Made by a program: the position numbers and the translations under genes
The notes under the pieces: model-generated
Seen by the model: only the letters and a program-made list of their open reading frames with translations
Databases searched by the model: none
Told to the model about the DNA's origin: nothing
Shown here: one piece after another, positions 21,544-31,357 of the stretch
Layout of the letters: each line of letters starts with the position of its first letter
How positions within the stretch are numbered: the first letter of the stretch is position 1
Assembly (NCBI GenBank): GCA_930367215.1
Contig: OV884056.1
Coordinates: 40,176,308 to 40,240,307 of the forward strand
Reading direction: 5' to 3'
Source: Pollenia angustigena
Lineage: Eukaryota > Arthropoda > Insecta > Diptera > Polleniidae
DNA: 64,000 nucleotides

Positions 21544-22285
21544 AATATTTTAATATTCTTAATTAGGCTAAAGTTCATCAAATTTAATTTTCGATAAATA
21601 ATTTTTATGAAGAAATGAATGTTACAACATAAAATTAATTAAAATTTATTGATAATTTTTCAAGCTTGACTGAAGCTGGGCTCGAACCCAGGCGTTTTTT
21701 CGGACAGGTTACCCTTACATGTTTTGATTGCAACCACTCAATCTCTTCAGAGGGCTTGCCGTTTAACACTCGCAGCCATCGACGACTGCTGACGTCAATA
21801 GTCAAACATCAATCCTTAAACCAAATTGTATTTAACCTTTGATAGATCGAAATTTGCTTTGAATGATTATCTATTTTAATTTATTTTACATGTTTTTCCT
21901 TACTTCTGTTTTTTCGTACTTTTGTCAAAAATTCTTCTTGAAGTTCAAAGTACATTTTTTTTTTGTTTTTCATTTTTTTTGTCTTTCTTTTTCTTGTTGA
22001 CCTTTTTCAGCACAACTTGAAGGACAAAATGCAAACATAGATCTCGTGCCTTAGCTTTAACAATAATCAGTATTGTGGTTATTTTGTTGAACTATTTATG
22101 GTTTTTAATCCAAATATTTTAATATTCTTAATTAGGCTAAAGGAATGTTACAACATTTCTTTCTTCATAAAAATTATTTAATGAAAATTAAATTTGATGA
22201 ACTTTAGCCTAATTAAGAATATTAAAATATTTGGATTAAAAACCATAAATAGTTCAACAAAATAACCACAATACTGATTATTGTT
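21544..22285. mobile_element. tRNA-like/hairpin element, copy 1
   Basis: Flanked by an imperfect 13-bp direct repeat (GTTTACTTATTAT before, GTTTACTAATTAT after). The left end is 'aatattcttaattaggc', and the right end holds its inverse. The middle contains a tRNA-Ser-like segment on the minus strand (21666-21795). The last 227 bp is a perfect inverted repeat: 84-nt arms at 22059-22142 and 22202-22285 around a 59-nt spacer. Copy 2 at 30554-31249 has the same architecture. Long target duplications of variable length suggest retroposition. No protein is encoded. Confidence 0.8.
21666..21795 (-). repeat. tRNA-Ser-like segment within the hairpin element
   Basis: Minus-strand order: GCAGTCGTCGATGGCTGCGA, then GTGTTAAACGGCAAG, resembling the 5' half and A box of tRNA-Ser, and later CCTGGGTTCGAGCCCAG, a near-ideal B box and T arm. 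About 55 nt of extra sequence lies between, and there is no matching acceptor 3' strand. It is therefore a diverged, SINE-type Pol III promoter rather than a tRNA gene. The second copy at 30.7 kb has the same arrangement. Confidence 0.55.
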
Positions 22286-22349
22286 TACTAATTATTTTAA
22301 TAAAAATGCGAGTAACTTAAGCTTAAGTCTCAAATATTTTTCATTTTTG

Positions 22350-22594
22350 TTCAAATAGTGCTATCTGCTTATTTCAGTGTTCAAATCGATAAAATTTAAA
22401 TTTTTAAATAGTGCTACCAGACATATAAGCTCGAATATTTGGAATTAAGAAAAAAATTAGCATATATATGATTTAGGCGTTGTTTTTTAATAATATTCTA
22501 AAATAGTGTGTAGTAAATACTCTTAGAGCTTTTGAAAAAATCAGTTTTTTCGCTCTCCTGTAAAATTGTGATTTTGCTGATAGCACTATTTGAA
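22350..22594. mobile_element. Candidate small MITE
   Basis: A perfect 16-bp inverted pair TTCAAATAGTGCTATC / GATAGCACTATTTGAA bounds 245 bp. A further 'aaatagtgctacc' lies inside at 22408. No target duplication is clear. Confidence 0.4.
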
Positions 22595-23424
22595 AAATAA
22601 ACCTCGATATACATATTTTTTTTGACACAACTGTCAAATTGTTTTCTTCTACATACAAAGACATAGACTTAGTGTCGGGTAAACTAGTAGCCTAAATTTC
22701 ATACCCTGCATGTATAAAATGTGTGCACATAACAAAAGGTCACATATAACATTCATTTACACATACACATTTTCTTACATGCATGCAAAATATGGCACAT
22801 AGTTGTATCAGTGTATTAGTACCAGTATCATATATAAATATGGTTACTTGTATTTTTCAATTGCAGTTATGCATATTTTTTCACCCTTCCCTCATATACA
22901 ACTTTAATATTTCCTGTCATTTTTTAGACACACACAAATATATTGCAGTGTTACCTTTTTTTGCTAAATGCTATTTTTAAGCATTTCAAGGCTTAAATTG
23001 TTTAAAAATTTTTTCGTTGTTTTGTTTTTATTGTTTTAAAATGAACTCATTAAAATCGTTAGTTTATTAAATTACATGCCATATTTTATTCCAAAAAGGT
23101 TTCACCCTTAGGGCCTTTTGTTCTGACAAGTAAATAAGATTTTAATTAGATAGTAAACAGATATTGATGATTAAGATGGCTTGTTAAAGATGTTGAATGA
23201 AATGAGAACCAAAAGCTTCATTTCCGTTTTATTCGCTATTTTTTGCAAGTGAAGAGTTAGAGACTGTAATAAATAGTATCGTAAATGGTTTGTAGAAAAT
23301 GTAATAGGATAATTTGAAAAGGTTTCAGGGAAAATTGGAGGTGTTGATTACAGAAAAACTGGCGCAGAGTAAATTTTATTTGCATCAGCAATATTTTATT
23401 TTTTGTACCTTGTTTTTTTTTTAT
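22595..23424. other. AT-rich DNA, no gene seen
   Basis: No recognisable gene, repeat pair or RNA. Confidence 0.4.
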
Positions 23425-24250
23425 ACCCTTCACCACAGGTGGAAAAGGGTATATATAAGTTTGTCATTCCGTTTGTAATTTCTACAATATTGATCTTAGA
23501 CCCTATAAAGTATATATATTCTGGGTCCTTATGAGGAGAGAAGTTGATTTAACGATATCCGTCCATCCGTCCGTCTGTCCGTCTTACGTTTGATATGTGT
23601 TTTCCGGAGACTCCAGACATGATAGCGGCTACGTTGTTTTACGTTTATGTCACATATAGTCCACCATTTCTTGCTATTGAAATTCAGCCAGATCGGTCCA
23701 ACAATGGCTGAGATACGACCAAAAAACCAAGACTGCCTCTAATTTTTCCAAAAATCCCTTGTGGTTGTTGTATTTGTATTACTTTTTTCTGTATATCTGG
23801 AGAACGGCAAGAGCCAAAGATTTAAAATTAGGTTAGAAACATTTAGGTTATAAATATACACCATCCTACAAAATGTGGGCGGGATTGGAGAAGTAGGCGT
23901 GGTACCTCTCGTACAAAAAGTATTAAAAATTGTATAAAAACCTGAATTTTTTGACTGTAATATGACCTATGGTTACACCTTATATATCAGAAGATCGGAA
24001 ATATTTTCTGGAAAACTCGGGAAAATCGGTTCAGATACGAAAAAGTTATGACCAAAATATTAATTTTTTTTGCAAAATACCCATTTTCAGGAACCATAGA
24101 TCTTCCCGAGTCCACGTTTTATAGCAAAAATAACTGGCAAAAATAACTTCTTTAACACGTCGGTATATAAATCTGTCAAATCGGTTAAGAAATAGCAGAG
24201 TTATGACCAAAATACTGAAATCCCAAAAATTACTCTTTTTTTATAATTAA
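23425..24250. repeat. Dispersed 'tataccc' repeat, copy at 23.4 kb
   Basis: It starts 'ttataccctTcaccac', then 'gggtatatataagtttgtc', 'tatatattctgggtcctta' and a CCGTCCATCCGTCCGTCTGT block. The body carries several 'aaatcggtt-..agttatgacc' phrases. Closely similar starts occur at 24255 and 42575. No coding frame. This is a very common type of repeat in higher flies. Confidence 0.7.
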
Positions 24251-24254
24251 GATT

Positions 24255-25165
24255 GTTTTTTATACCCTTCACCGAAGGTCCTACACCCTATAAAGTATAT
24301 ATATTCTGGGTCCTTATGCAAAGCGAAGTTCAAATCCGGTTGTCGTCTCTTCTTTCTGTCCCCTCACCCCCCCTTCGTAGTTGTTTACATATATGTACTA
24401 GCATAATGCCCAATATGATTTTCGTTATCACCCTTCTTTATTATTTCATAATAAAAAATATTTACCAGCTATCGCTTTTTAAATTTCATTTATAATGAAG
24501 TTGTAAGTATTGTAAATATGTTTGTATATGTATATGTAAAAATTATTTAGTTGCTCTTTATTCTACTCGCACAATGGTGAAGGGTATACAGTCAAATCCC
24601 GATAATTCGTACCCCGATAAATCGTAATTCCCGATAATTCGTAATAAACTGTCGGTCCCTTGAAAAAATCTCGTTAATTCGTAAATTTTCCATACATTTT
24701 GGTCCCCTCGATAATTCGTAATTTTTTTTTTCAAATTAAATCTTCTTTACCTCTTATAAATCGTAATTGTTTGCTTACTACCACTTATAATTCGTAATAA
24801 AAACAACAAAAACCATGGAAAGAATGATTTTTTGTTTACCACTATTTTATTTATGCGTGGGTTTTTGCTTGTGTGTGGATTTATTTTCTTAAGATCAGTT
24901 TGTTACATACATAATTTTTATATAGAATTTTAATATATTTTATTTTTAACAACTGTGTTTTATGTTTTTTTATCGTTTTAGTAAATAAATTGAAAAACCC
25001 CGTTTATTCGTATTTATTTTATTTTAACCCCGTAAAATCGAAACCCCGCTAAATCGAAAACCCCTATAATTCGTAAGAAATGGCCGGTCTCTTGCGATTA
25101 CGAATTATCGGGATTCTACTGTATAAGATTCGGCACAGCGGAATATAGCACTCTTACTTGTTTTA
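24255..25165. repeat. Dispersed 'tataccc' repeat, copy split by a MITE
   Basis: It starts 'ttatacccttcaccgaagg', with 'ctataaagtatatatattc' and 'tgggtcctta', and ends 'aatggtgaagggtata', then, after the MITE at 24589-25121, 'taagattcggcacagcgg' and 'aatatagcactcttacttg'. The end motif also occurs inverted at 36840. The element is older than the MITE. Confidence 0.7.
24589..25121. mobile_element. pogo/Tigger-like MITE
   Basis: TA at 24587-24588 and 25122-25123. The ends are CAGTCAAATCCCGATAATTC and the inverse of CAGTAGAATCCCGATAATTC. Inside both halves the unit (C)CCCGATAATTCGTAA and variants recur about eleven times, all in the same orientation, e.g. at 24598, 24611, 24627, 24704, 25004 and 25027. 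CAGT ends with a TA duplication and 533 bp without a transposase fit a pogo-group non-autonomous element. Confidence 0.78.
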
Positions 25166-25647
25166 AATTAGTATTTTAGACAAGAACAAATATTTTTAAA
25201 TTGAAGTAAATTGTGATTGCACAAATTGTTGTACACAACTGACGGACCTTCCACAAAATTGTCACGTTACGCCCCCAAGCAATTACTCTTCTATTAAAGA
25301 CCCATGTTGTTCAAATCTTAAATCTCTTTTACTAAATTGCGCTTTGCACCAAAATACAAAAAAATTAAATAATATATAAATTATTCTTTGAGAAACAATT
25401 CAAAATGTGGAACATTTTTGGTTGGATATGATTAAGTTATCATATCCCAGCGGGAAAACTCAAAAGACCTTCTTATTTAATTCCTATTCTTACGTAACTG
25501 CTAAAGAATGCCTCATAGAAGGCCTCGGCTCCTTGGTATGAGAAGCGAGAAAAGAAGGAGTAACATTTTTTGTTTTGTTTTTTTGCACAAGCAAAAGCAA
25601 AAGAATTCAGATCCCAGATACAAAAACAAAGTAAAATAAGTTGTAAA
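25166..25647. other. AT-rich DNA, no gene seen
   Basis: The frames at 25513-25725 (-) and 25570-25872 (+) carry no motif and lie partly in the next MITE. Confidence 0.35.
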
Positions 25648-26376
25648 CAGGGGTGCCAGATAATTTTGATAAAAAATCGGCATTATCGGCACTTTAATAT
25701 AAAAAAATCGGCAAAAAATCGGCAAATTAAAAATACATATTTTAAATACAATAAAACAAATTCTTACTTACAAATTAGAACAATTCAGAATTATATAATG
25801 TTTATAACTTATGAAATTTCAAAAGAATCAATCAAAATAAACGTTTTACAAAGAAATTGTAGTTATATATAAAGTTTTTCTTAACTTTCTTATAATTAAG
25901 TTTATTCCATATACAAATATTTGAGTTTGACATTTTTATTAAATCCGTTTTAATATTAATATCAAAACAGTTTAAATTATTAATTTTTATATTTTCCTAA
26001 TAGAAAATTAAATTTTAACTGAATTATTTTAGGTTTAAAAATTATTTCTTTTTTAACTTTGGCCTTTAATTCTTCATAGTGGAATATTTTTCAAATAAAA
26101 ATATATTAACCCAACACACATTACAAACACTGCATTTAATATTGAATAAAACTAACCCCTTTTTCTGTAGTAGAAGCGCTGACTTAATAACAGTTGTCTC
26201 TTTTCAATGTTACAACTGTTTCAGTATCGCTTAAAGTTATTGTATTATTATCAAACAAACAAAAAGTAATCGCCGTTTACGTGTTAGTCAAAAAAATCGG
26301 CATTTTTGGAGCAAAAATCGGAAAATCGGCACTTTGATAATTTAGGGGCAAAAAACCGGCAAAAATGGCAGGCCTA
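25648..26376. mobile_element. hAT-like MITE with AATCGGC subterminal repeats
   Basis: The left end CAGGGGTGCCAGA and the inverse of TAGGCCTGCCA at the right are hAT-type. Close to both ends 'aaaaatcggcaa', 'atcggcactt' and 'tttgataat' repeat in inverted order. No 8-bp duplication is evident. The right end abuts, and may belong to, the hAT transposase relic that follows. Confidence 0.5.
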
Positions 26377-26386
26377 CTTTGCCAAA

Positions 26387-26860
26387 TTAAGACAGATGAC
26401 TTTTCCAGTTTTAAAAAAACATCTCTATTGCGCCAATCGCTGTGCGATGCTACTAACTAAGCGAGTTGAGATGTTTGATACACTGCTCAACGGTTTTGAA
26501 GATTTTAAGAGTATACAACTGCAGTTGGATTTGTTTAATAACCCTTATAACTGTGATGTTACTCAACATGAGTTCGATATACAATCAAAACTTATATTTC
26601 TTCGTACCGAAGTCCAAGCTCCATGAAAAATGGGAATAGAATTCTGGAAAAATCTAAGTGATTTAGATTTTCCAGAGTTAAAAAGAAATGCTTTGAAATT
26701 GTTATCGCTTTTTCCTTCTACATATTGCTGCGAACAAATTTTTTCCGACTTAAAATTTATTTGTTCCAAGCAGAGAAATAAATTAAGTTCTTCAAATTTA
26801 AAACATATTATGCTAATAAGAAATTGTTACAAAATCTTCAATTTGGAAAACTTAATTTAT
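26387..26860 (+). pseudogene. hAT transposase, C-terminal dimerisation region
   Basis: Two plus-strand frames, joined by one stop at 26624, encode a run with FKSIQLQLDLFNNPYNCDV, FWKNLSDLDFPELK, and then LLSLFPSTYCCEQIFSDLK followed by RNKLSSSNLKHIMLIRNC. The last part matches the hAT C-terminal pattern (...fgsTy.CE..FS.mk..k...RsrLtd.hL...l). This domain mediates dimerisation in the superfamily, here of the type found in ZBED/GTF2IRD2-like genes. The N-terminal BED finger and the first catalytic region are missing. It is cut at about 26860, where sequence of the opposite orientation starts. Confidence 0.8.
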
Positions 26861-27147
26861 AATTTGAAATTATTAAGCAAAGAAGTTGTATCAGCTAGAA
26901 AAGCTAGATCTGATATGAATTGTGTATCTTTTAAAAAACTTTTTGCCGACTCATCGATATTTTCTTTTTCTAAAAACTCTAAGACTTCCTCTTTTAAATT
27001 ATATAGCCGGTTATGACAGTCGCCACGACTGAGCCAACGTACCTCAGTGAACATTTTAAGATCTTTGAAAGCTGCGTTTTTAGATGTTAAAAATTTTACA
27101 AATTTTCGATGAGTGAGGGCATTGTGTCCTCCTCTTAAATCGCTCAC
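26857..27147 (-). pseudogene. hAT transposase, middle region, opposite orientation
   Basis: Minus-strand frame of 96 residues with GGHNALTHRKFVKFL, FTEVRWLSRGDC, LKEEVLEFLE and FISDLAFLADTTSLLNNF. In the same hAT group the order is '..lnhrqF..fL....., hteVRWLSrG....R...L..ei..Fl, .WisDLAFl.Dit..lN.LN'. It therefore belongs just upstream of the C-terminal segment at 26387-26860, yet it faces the other way, with the junction at about 26858. An inversion, or two abutting broken copies, would explain this. Confidence 0.82.
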
Positions 27148-28190
27148 TTAAGGTTAAAATAAAGTTTTAATAATGGAACAATTTTTATAAGGCCTTTTAA
27201 AGTCTACTTTCAGCTATCGGTAGGTTGTGAAAACGGTACTAAATCAACTTTATAATACTTGAATAAAGCCCATTTCGAGATTGATTCAATCTTAGTCTTA
27301 TTTAAATCAGTCCTATTTTTGGATTACTTTAAGTACCAATTCGGGATTAAATATGGATAAGTCAAGTATTTCGCAATTAAATCATCCGTACCTGAATCAA
27401 TCTTTCTGCACTTGATTGAAGAAAATCCCTTCTTACCGTACTATTGATACCGCTTTGGACAGATTTAAGTAGGGATGGAATAATTTTTATTTTTCAGTGC
27501 AGAATGGACAAATATTTTAATTTTTGTGTGTTTTAGCCCCTTAAAAAAAATTTTACCGGTCACTAGTTGCTGGTTTTGTGTTGACTCCGCAAATTTTCAC
27601 AGATGAGTACCGCCTTAAAATTAAAACTTAAGGCTTATGTTAAGGGCCAATTTTGATAAAAAAAAACTTTGAGAAGAAAAGAATTTATTAGTAATAAGTA
27701 GTATTTTTGGGGTTTTGAGAAAATCGTGTTTAAAGTTTTTGTCAAATCGGATGTCTATTAAAACCTCAATATCGTGGTAAATAAAAATTCTTCATATTGG
27801 ATTTTTCGACGAATACATAAACCCGTTTCTTGTCTTTAAATTGACCAATTTTTTTTATTCTACTCATCCTTTAAGACCATAATTATGTCATTCAAATTGC
27901 AAGTCCTCCATAAAGGCTATTTTATTTTTTAAGGAATTCGTATGATGTATGTATCTGATACACTATTTTATTTTGTATGGTATACGCTGTTTTATTCAGT
28001 AACTTTACGGTATTTTAATTAAAATATTTGATCTCAAAAATATCAATTTGTAACATTATAAAACAGTGACTAATTCATAGTTTTGTTAATTCAGTGTCAC
28101 ATATTCATTACTCTCCAATTTGGGTTATTATAAACAAAAAATTATGACAAATTAAGGTTTACATTGCGTAAATCAAAAATAACTAGAAGT
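27148..28190. other. AT-rich DNA, no gene seen
   Basis: No motif or repeat pair recognised. Confidence 0.4.
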
Positions 28191-28353
28191 TCATTCGTCT
28201 TCTTTCTCTTCCTCTGCTACATCTGGCTCATCTAAACAATTTCGTTTCTTTCCACCTTGTAAGTTAAAGAAAAATGACTGCGAGCCACGAGGAATTACAT
28301 TCTTCTGGCACAAATTTTGGAGATCATGCAGCTTTCGATGGTCGGAATGAAAC
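28191..28353 (-). pseudogene. Unrecognised coding fragment, C-terminal
   Basis: A minus-strand frame of 53 codons, bounded by an upstream stop and ending in TGA at 28191, reads HRKLHDLQNLCQKNVIPRG, then SQSFFFNLQGGKKRNC and an acidic tail EEEKEDE. Its composition is far more protein-like than chance AT-rich frames nearby, with balanced charge and few Phe/Lys runs. The 'dL..LC.....IP' pattern is reminiscent of repeat-associated proteins, but I do not recognise the family. No start codon is visible, so it is a fragment of something larger or an exon. Confidence 0.35.
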
Positions 28354-28651
28354 TATTTCTCAAACAATAGTGTATTTTATTATAAGCTATTTTATGAGTT
28401 AAAGTTTTCATAAATTGTAGTTTTTTCTACTGGCTAAAATGAAGTATAAGGCGTATACACTATTATTCTTTTAACAACTTTGGAGTGGCAATTTCAAGTA
28501 AAATGGCGCATATGAGCTTACACACTTATTAAAGGAAAATTTTTAACAAGAAATAATACACTATTTTTTCCAACGACATTTCGACCCACTTTTTGGAAGT
28601 AGAATTTGACGAAATTTTGACCAGACATAAAATCAATGATGGAAATTCTAA
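28354..28651. other. AT-rich DNA, no gene seen
   Basis: Nothing recognised. Confidence 0.35.
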
Positions 28652-30553
28652 ATATGGGTAATTCCAAAGTGTTGAACGTGACAGTCGTACGCATCAAAAA
28701 TGCAATAACATTTTAAACAAAAAATATTTCTATGTTTTCTTAACCCATAAATTATAACACTAAGAAAGCACTGTTATCTATTTTAAACAAGGACCGGATT
28801 TTACGAACGGAAAACACAAAATTAAATTTTATTTTTTAAATAAAAAATTTTTGTGTGTGAAAAAAAGAATATTGTTTTTGTGTGTTTAAAATTTAAACGA
28901 AAAAGAGAAAAAAACATTTTCAATGAAAACAAAATTTATAGTTTCAAAAAATAGCAAAAACTTTTTTTGTAAAAAAAAAACAAATACAAATTTTCAAAAA
29001 ACTTTTTTTTTTGTTGAAAAATATTTTTTTAAACGTTTTTTTTTAGAATTTTTTTTTCTATGTATGTATTTTTCAAAAATGAAATATGTATGTATGTATT
29101 CTCAGAAACCTCTTCATAAATTTTATTGAAATTTGTTTTGAAGAATGAAATTTTTATGACAATGCTTAAATATAATTATTTTGTTTTTGTTTTTTTATGT
29201 TTTTAAGAAAACGTTTTATTTTAAAAACTTTATTTTATGTTTTTAAGAAAACGTTTTATTTCAAAAACTTTATTTTATTTATTTTTTTCGACAGCTTTTT
29301 TTTCAAAACTATTTTAGAAATTTTTTGTTTTCTGTAAAATGTAGAATTTTTTAAACTTGCACAATAAATATTTTTTTAGAAACAAAATAAAAAAACATTT
29401 TCCGATCCTTGATTTTAAAGTTTATGGAGGGCGCGATTCTTGGTCAAAGATAATGACAAAAGAAGTAGCTGCTCGAACGTGTAAAAAACACAAGTGAAAA
29501 AAACAGAAGTTTTTGTGGCCATGTATAAAAAGGCGTAATTAAACGAAACCTGGCACAATTTTTTAGTCAAAGAACTTTCAGAATTTTACGTGGCATTGTA
29601 ACATTAAAATGTCTTAGGTTTGATTCCAAAACTGTCTGTATTTTCTTTTTTTTAAGCCAAAATCTGGGTCGATACGTGACATTTCGAACGTGAAATTATT
29701 TCCATAATAATTTAGCTGAATAATGATTAAAATAAAGTAAAAATTTACCGTTCCGAATGACATATTTCTCTTTGAAGTCTGTTAGAAAATTTTTTTGGAA
29801 TAATTTATATCAAATATCACCTCTTTTAAGAAAGATAAATATTGAAGAAAACATACCATAAAACATTCTCACAAATAAGAAATTACATTTACACAACTTT
29901 GCAGTCTGATTGTTCATCTAAGTGAACAAATTTATGAGTAAATTTATAAAATTAGTAAAATCTAAAAATTTCTCTATAACAATATCGTAAAATAATCAGC
30001 TTTTAATAACTTTTACATTTTTGGTCGCGGAGTACCTTTTGACGGAAATGCCCATATGGGTAATTCCAAAGTGTTGAACGTGACAGTCGTACGCATCAAA
30101 AATGCAATAACATTTTAAACCAAAAATATATTTACGTTATCTTAACCCTCAAAATATAGCACTAAGAAAGCACTGTTATCTATTCTAAAGTTTATGGAGG
30201 GCGCGATTCTAGGTCAAAGATAATGGCAAAAGAAGTAGCGTGACATTTTGAACGTGAAATTTTTTCCGAAATAATTTAACTGAATAATGATTAAAATAAA
30301 ATAAATAATTTCACTTAATCCGAATAACATATTTCTCTTTGAACACTTAGATTACAGACCATGTAAGAATTTTTTTTTGGAATAATTTTTATCAAATATC
30401 ACCTCTTTTAAGAAAGATAAATATTTAAGAAAACATACAATAAAACATTCTCACAAATAAGAAATTACGTTTGCACAACTTTGCAGTCTGATTGTTCATC
30501 AAAGTGAACAAATTTATGAGTAAATTTATAAAATTAGTAAAATCTTAATATTT

Positions 30554-31249
30554 TTAATTAGGCTTAAGTTCATGAAATTTAATTTTTATTAAATTATTTT
30601 TGTGAAGAAAGGAATTTTACAACATGAAAATCAATTAAAATTGTTATTGATAATCTTTCATTCTTGACGTAGCTCGGGCTCGAACCCTGGCCGGCAGGTT
30701 ACAATGACATGTTTCGATCGCAACCACTCGATCTCCTCAGATGGATTTGCCGTCTTACACTCGCAGCCATCGACGACTGCTGACGTCACTAGTCAAACAT
30801 CAATCCTTAAACCAAATTGTATTTTAACATTTGGTAGATCGAAATTTGCTTTCCTGAATGATTATCCATTTTAATTGATTTTACATGTTTTTTCCTTTAC
30901 TTCTGTTTTTTCGTACTTTCGTCAAGAATTTTTCTTGAAGTTCAAGTACATTTTTTGTTTTTTCACTTTGTCTTTCTCTTTTCTGTTGACCTTTTTCAGC
31001 ACAACTTGAAGGACAAATGTACACATAGAGCTCGTGCCTTAGCTTTAACAATAATTAGTATTGTGGTTATTTTGTTGAACTATTTATGGTTTTTAATCCA
31101 AATTTTTAATATTTTTAATAAGGCTTCCTTTCTTCACAAAAATAATTTAATAAAAATTAAATTTCATGAACTTAAGCCTAATTAAAAATATTAAAAATTT
31201 GGATTAAAAACCATAAATAGTTCAACAAAATAACCACAATACTAATTAT
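30554..31249. mobile_element. tRNA-like/hairpin element, copy 2
   Basis: Inserted in unit 2 of the tandem duplication and flanked by a perfect 22-bp direct repeat (30532-30553 and 31250-31271) that begins AATTAGTAAAATC. The empty site is preserved in unit 1 at 29948. The architecture equals copy 1: the 'taattaggcttaagttcatg' end, the tRNA-like segment (30668-30785, minus), 'acaacttgaaggacaaatg', and a terminal hairpin with arms at about 31049-31125 and 31172-31249. The empty site, TSD and sibling make this an insertion beyond reasonable doubt. Confidence 0.85.
30668..30785 (-). repeat. tRNA-Ser-like segment in hairpin element copy 2
   Basis: Minus-strand GCAGTCGTCGATGGCTGCGA, GTGTAAGACGGCAAATCC and CAGGGTTCGAGCCCGAGC mirror the segment at 21666-21795. 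The B-box core GGTTCGAGCCC is conserved in both copies, while the intervening sequence drifts. Confidence 0.55.
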
Positions 31250-31357
31250 AATTAGTAAAATCTTAATATTTCTCTATAACAATATCGTAAAATAATTAGC
31301 TTTTAATAACTTTTAAATTTTCGGTCACGGTGGACCTTTTGACGGAAATGCCCATAT

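Larger units (their letters stand above)
28652..31357. repeat. Tandem duplication, two ~1.4-kb units
   Basis: Unit 1 (28652-30052) and unit 2 (30053-31357) both start 'atatgggtaattccaaagtg', pass through 'gttgaacgtgacagtcgtac', 'tttatggagggcgcgattc' and 'gacatttYgaacgtgaaatt', and end 'ccttttgacggaaatgccc'. Unit 1 carries about 640 bp at 28785-29415 and about 200 bp at 29475-29670 that unit 2 lacks. Unit 2 carries the hairpin element. A 40-bp direct repeat ('tttttaagaaaacgtttta') sits at 29198-29275. No coding content. Confidence 0.8.

Noticed and set aside
25122..25163. Terminator-like dyad 'ttcggcacagcgg' / 'gctgtgccgaa'
   Set aside because: It is the conserved end of a dispersed repeat, found also at 36860 and 43865, not a transcription terminator.
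28652..31357. CRISPR-like or satellite array
   Set aside because: Only two long diverged units and no short regularly spaced repeats; the context is eukaryotic.
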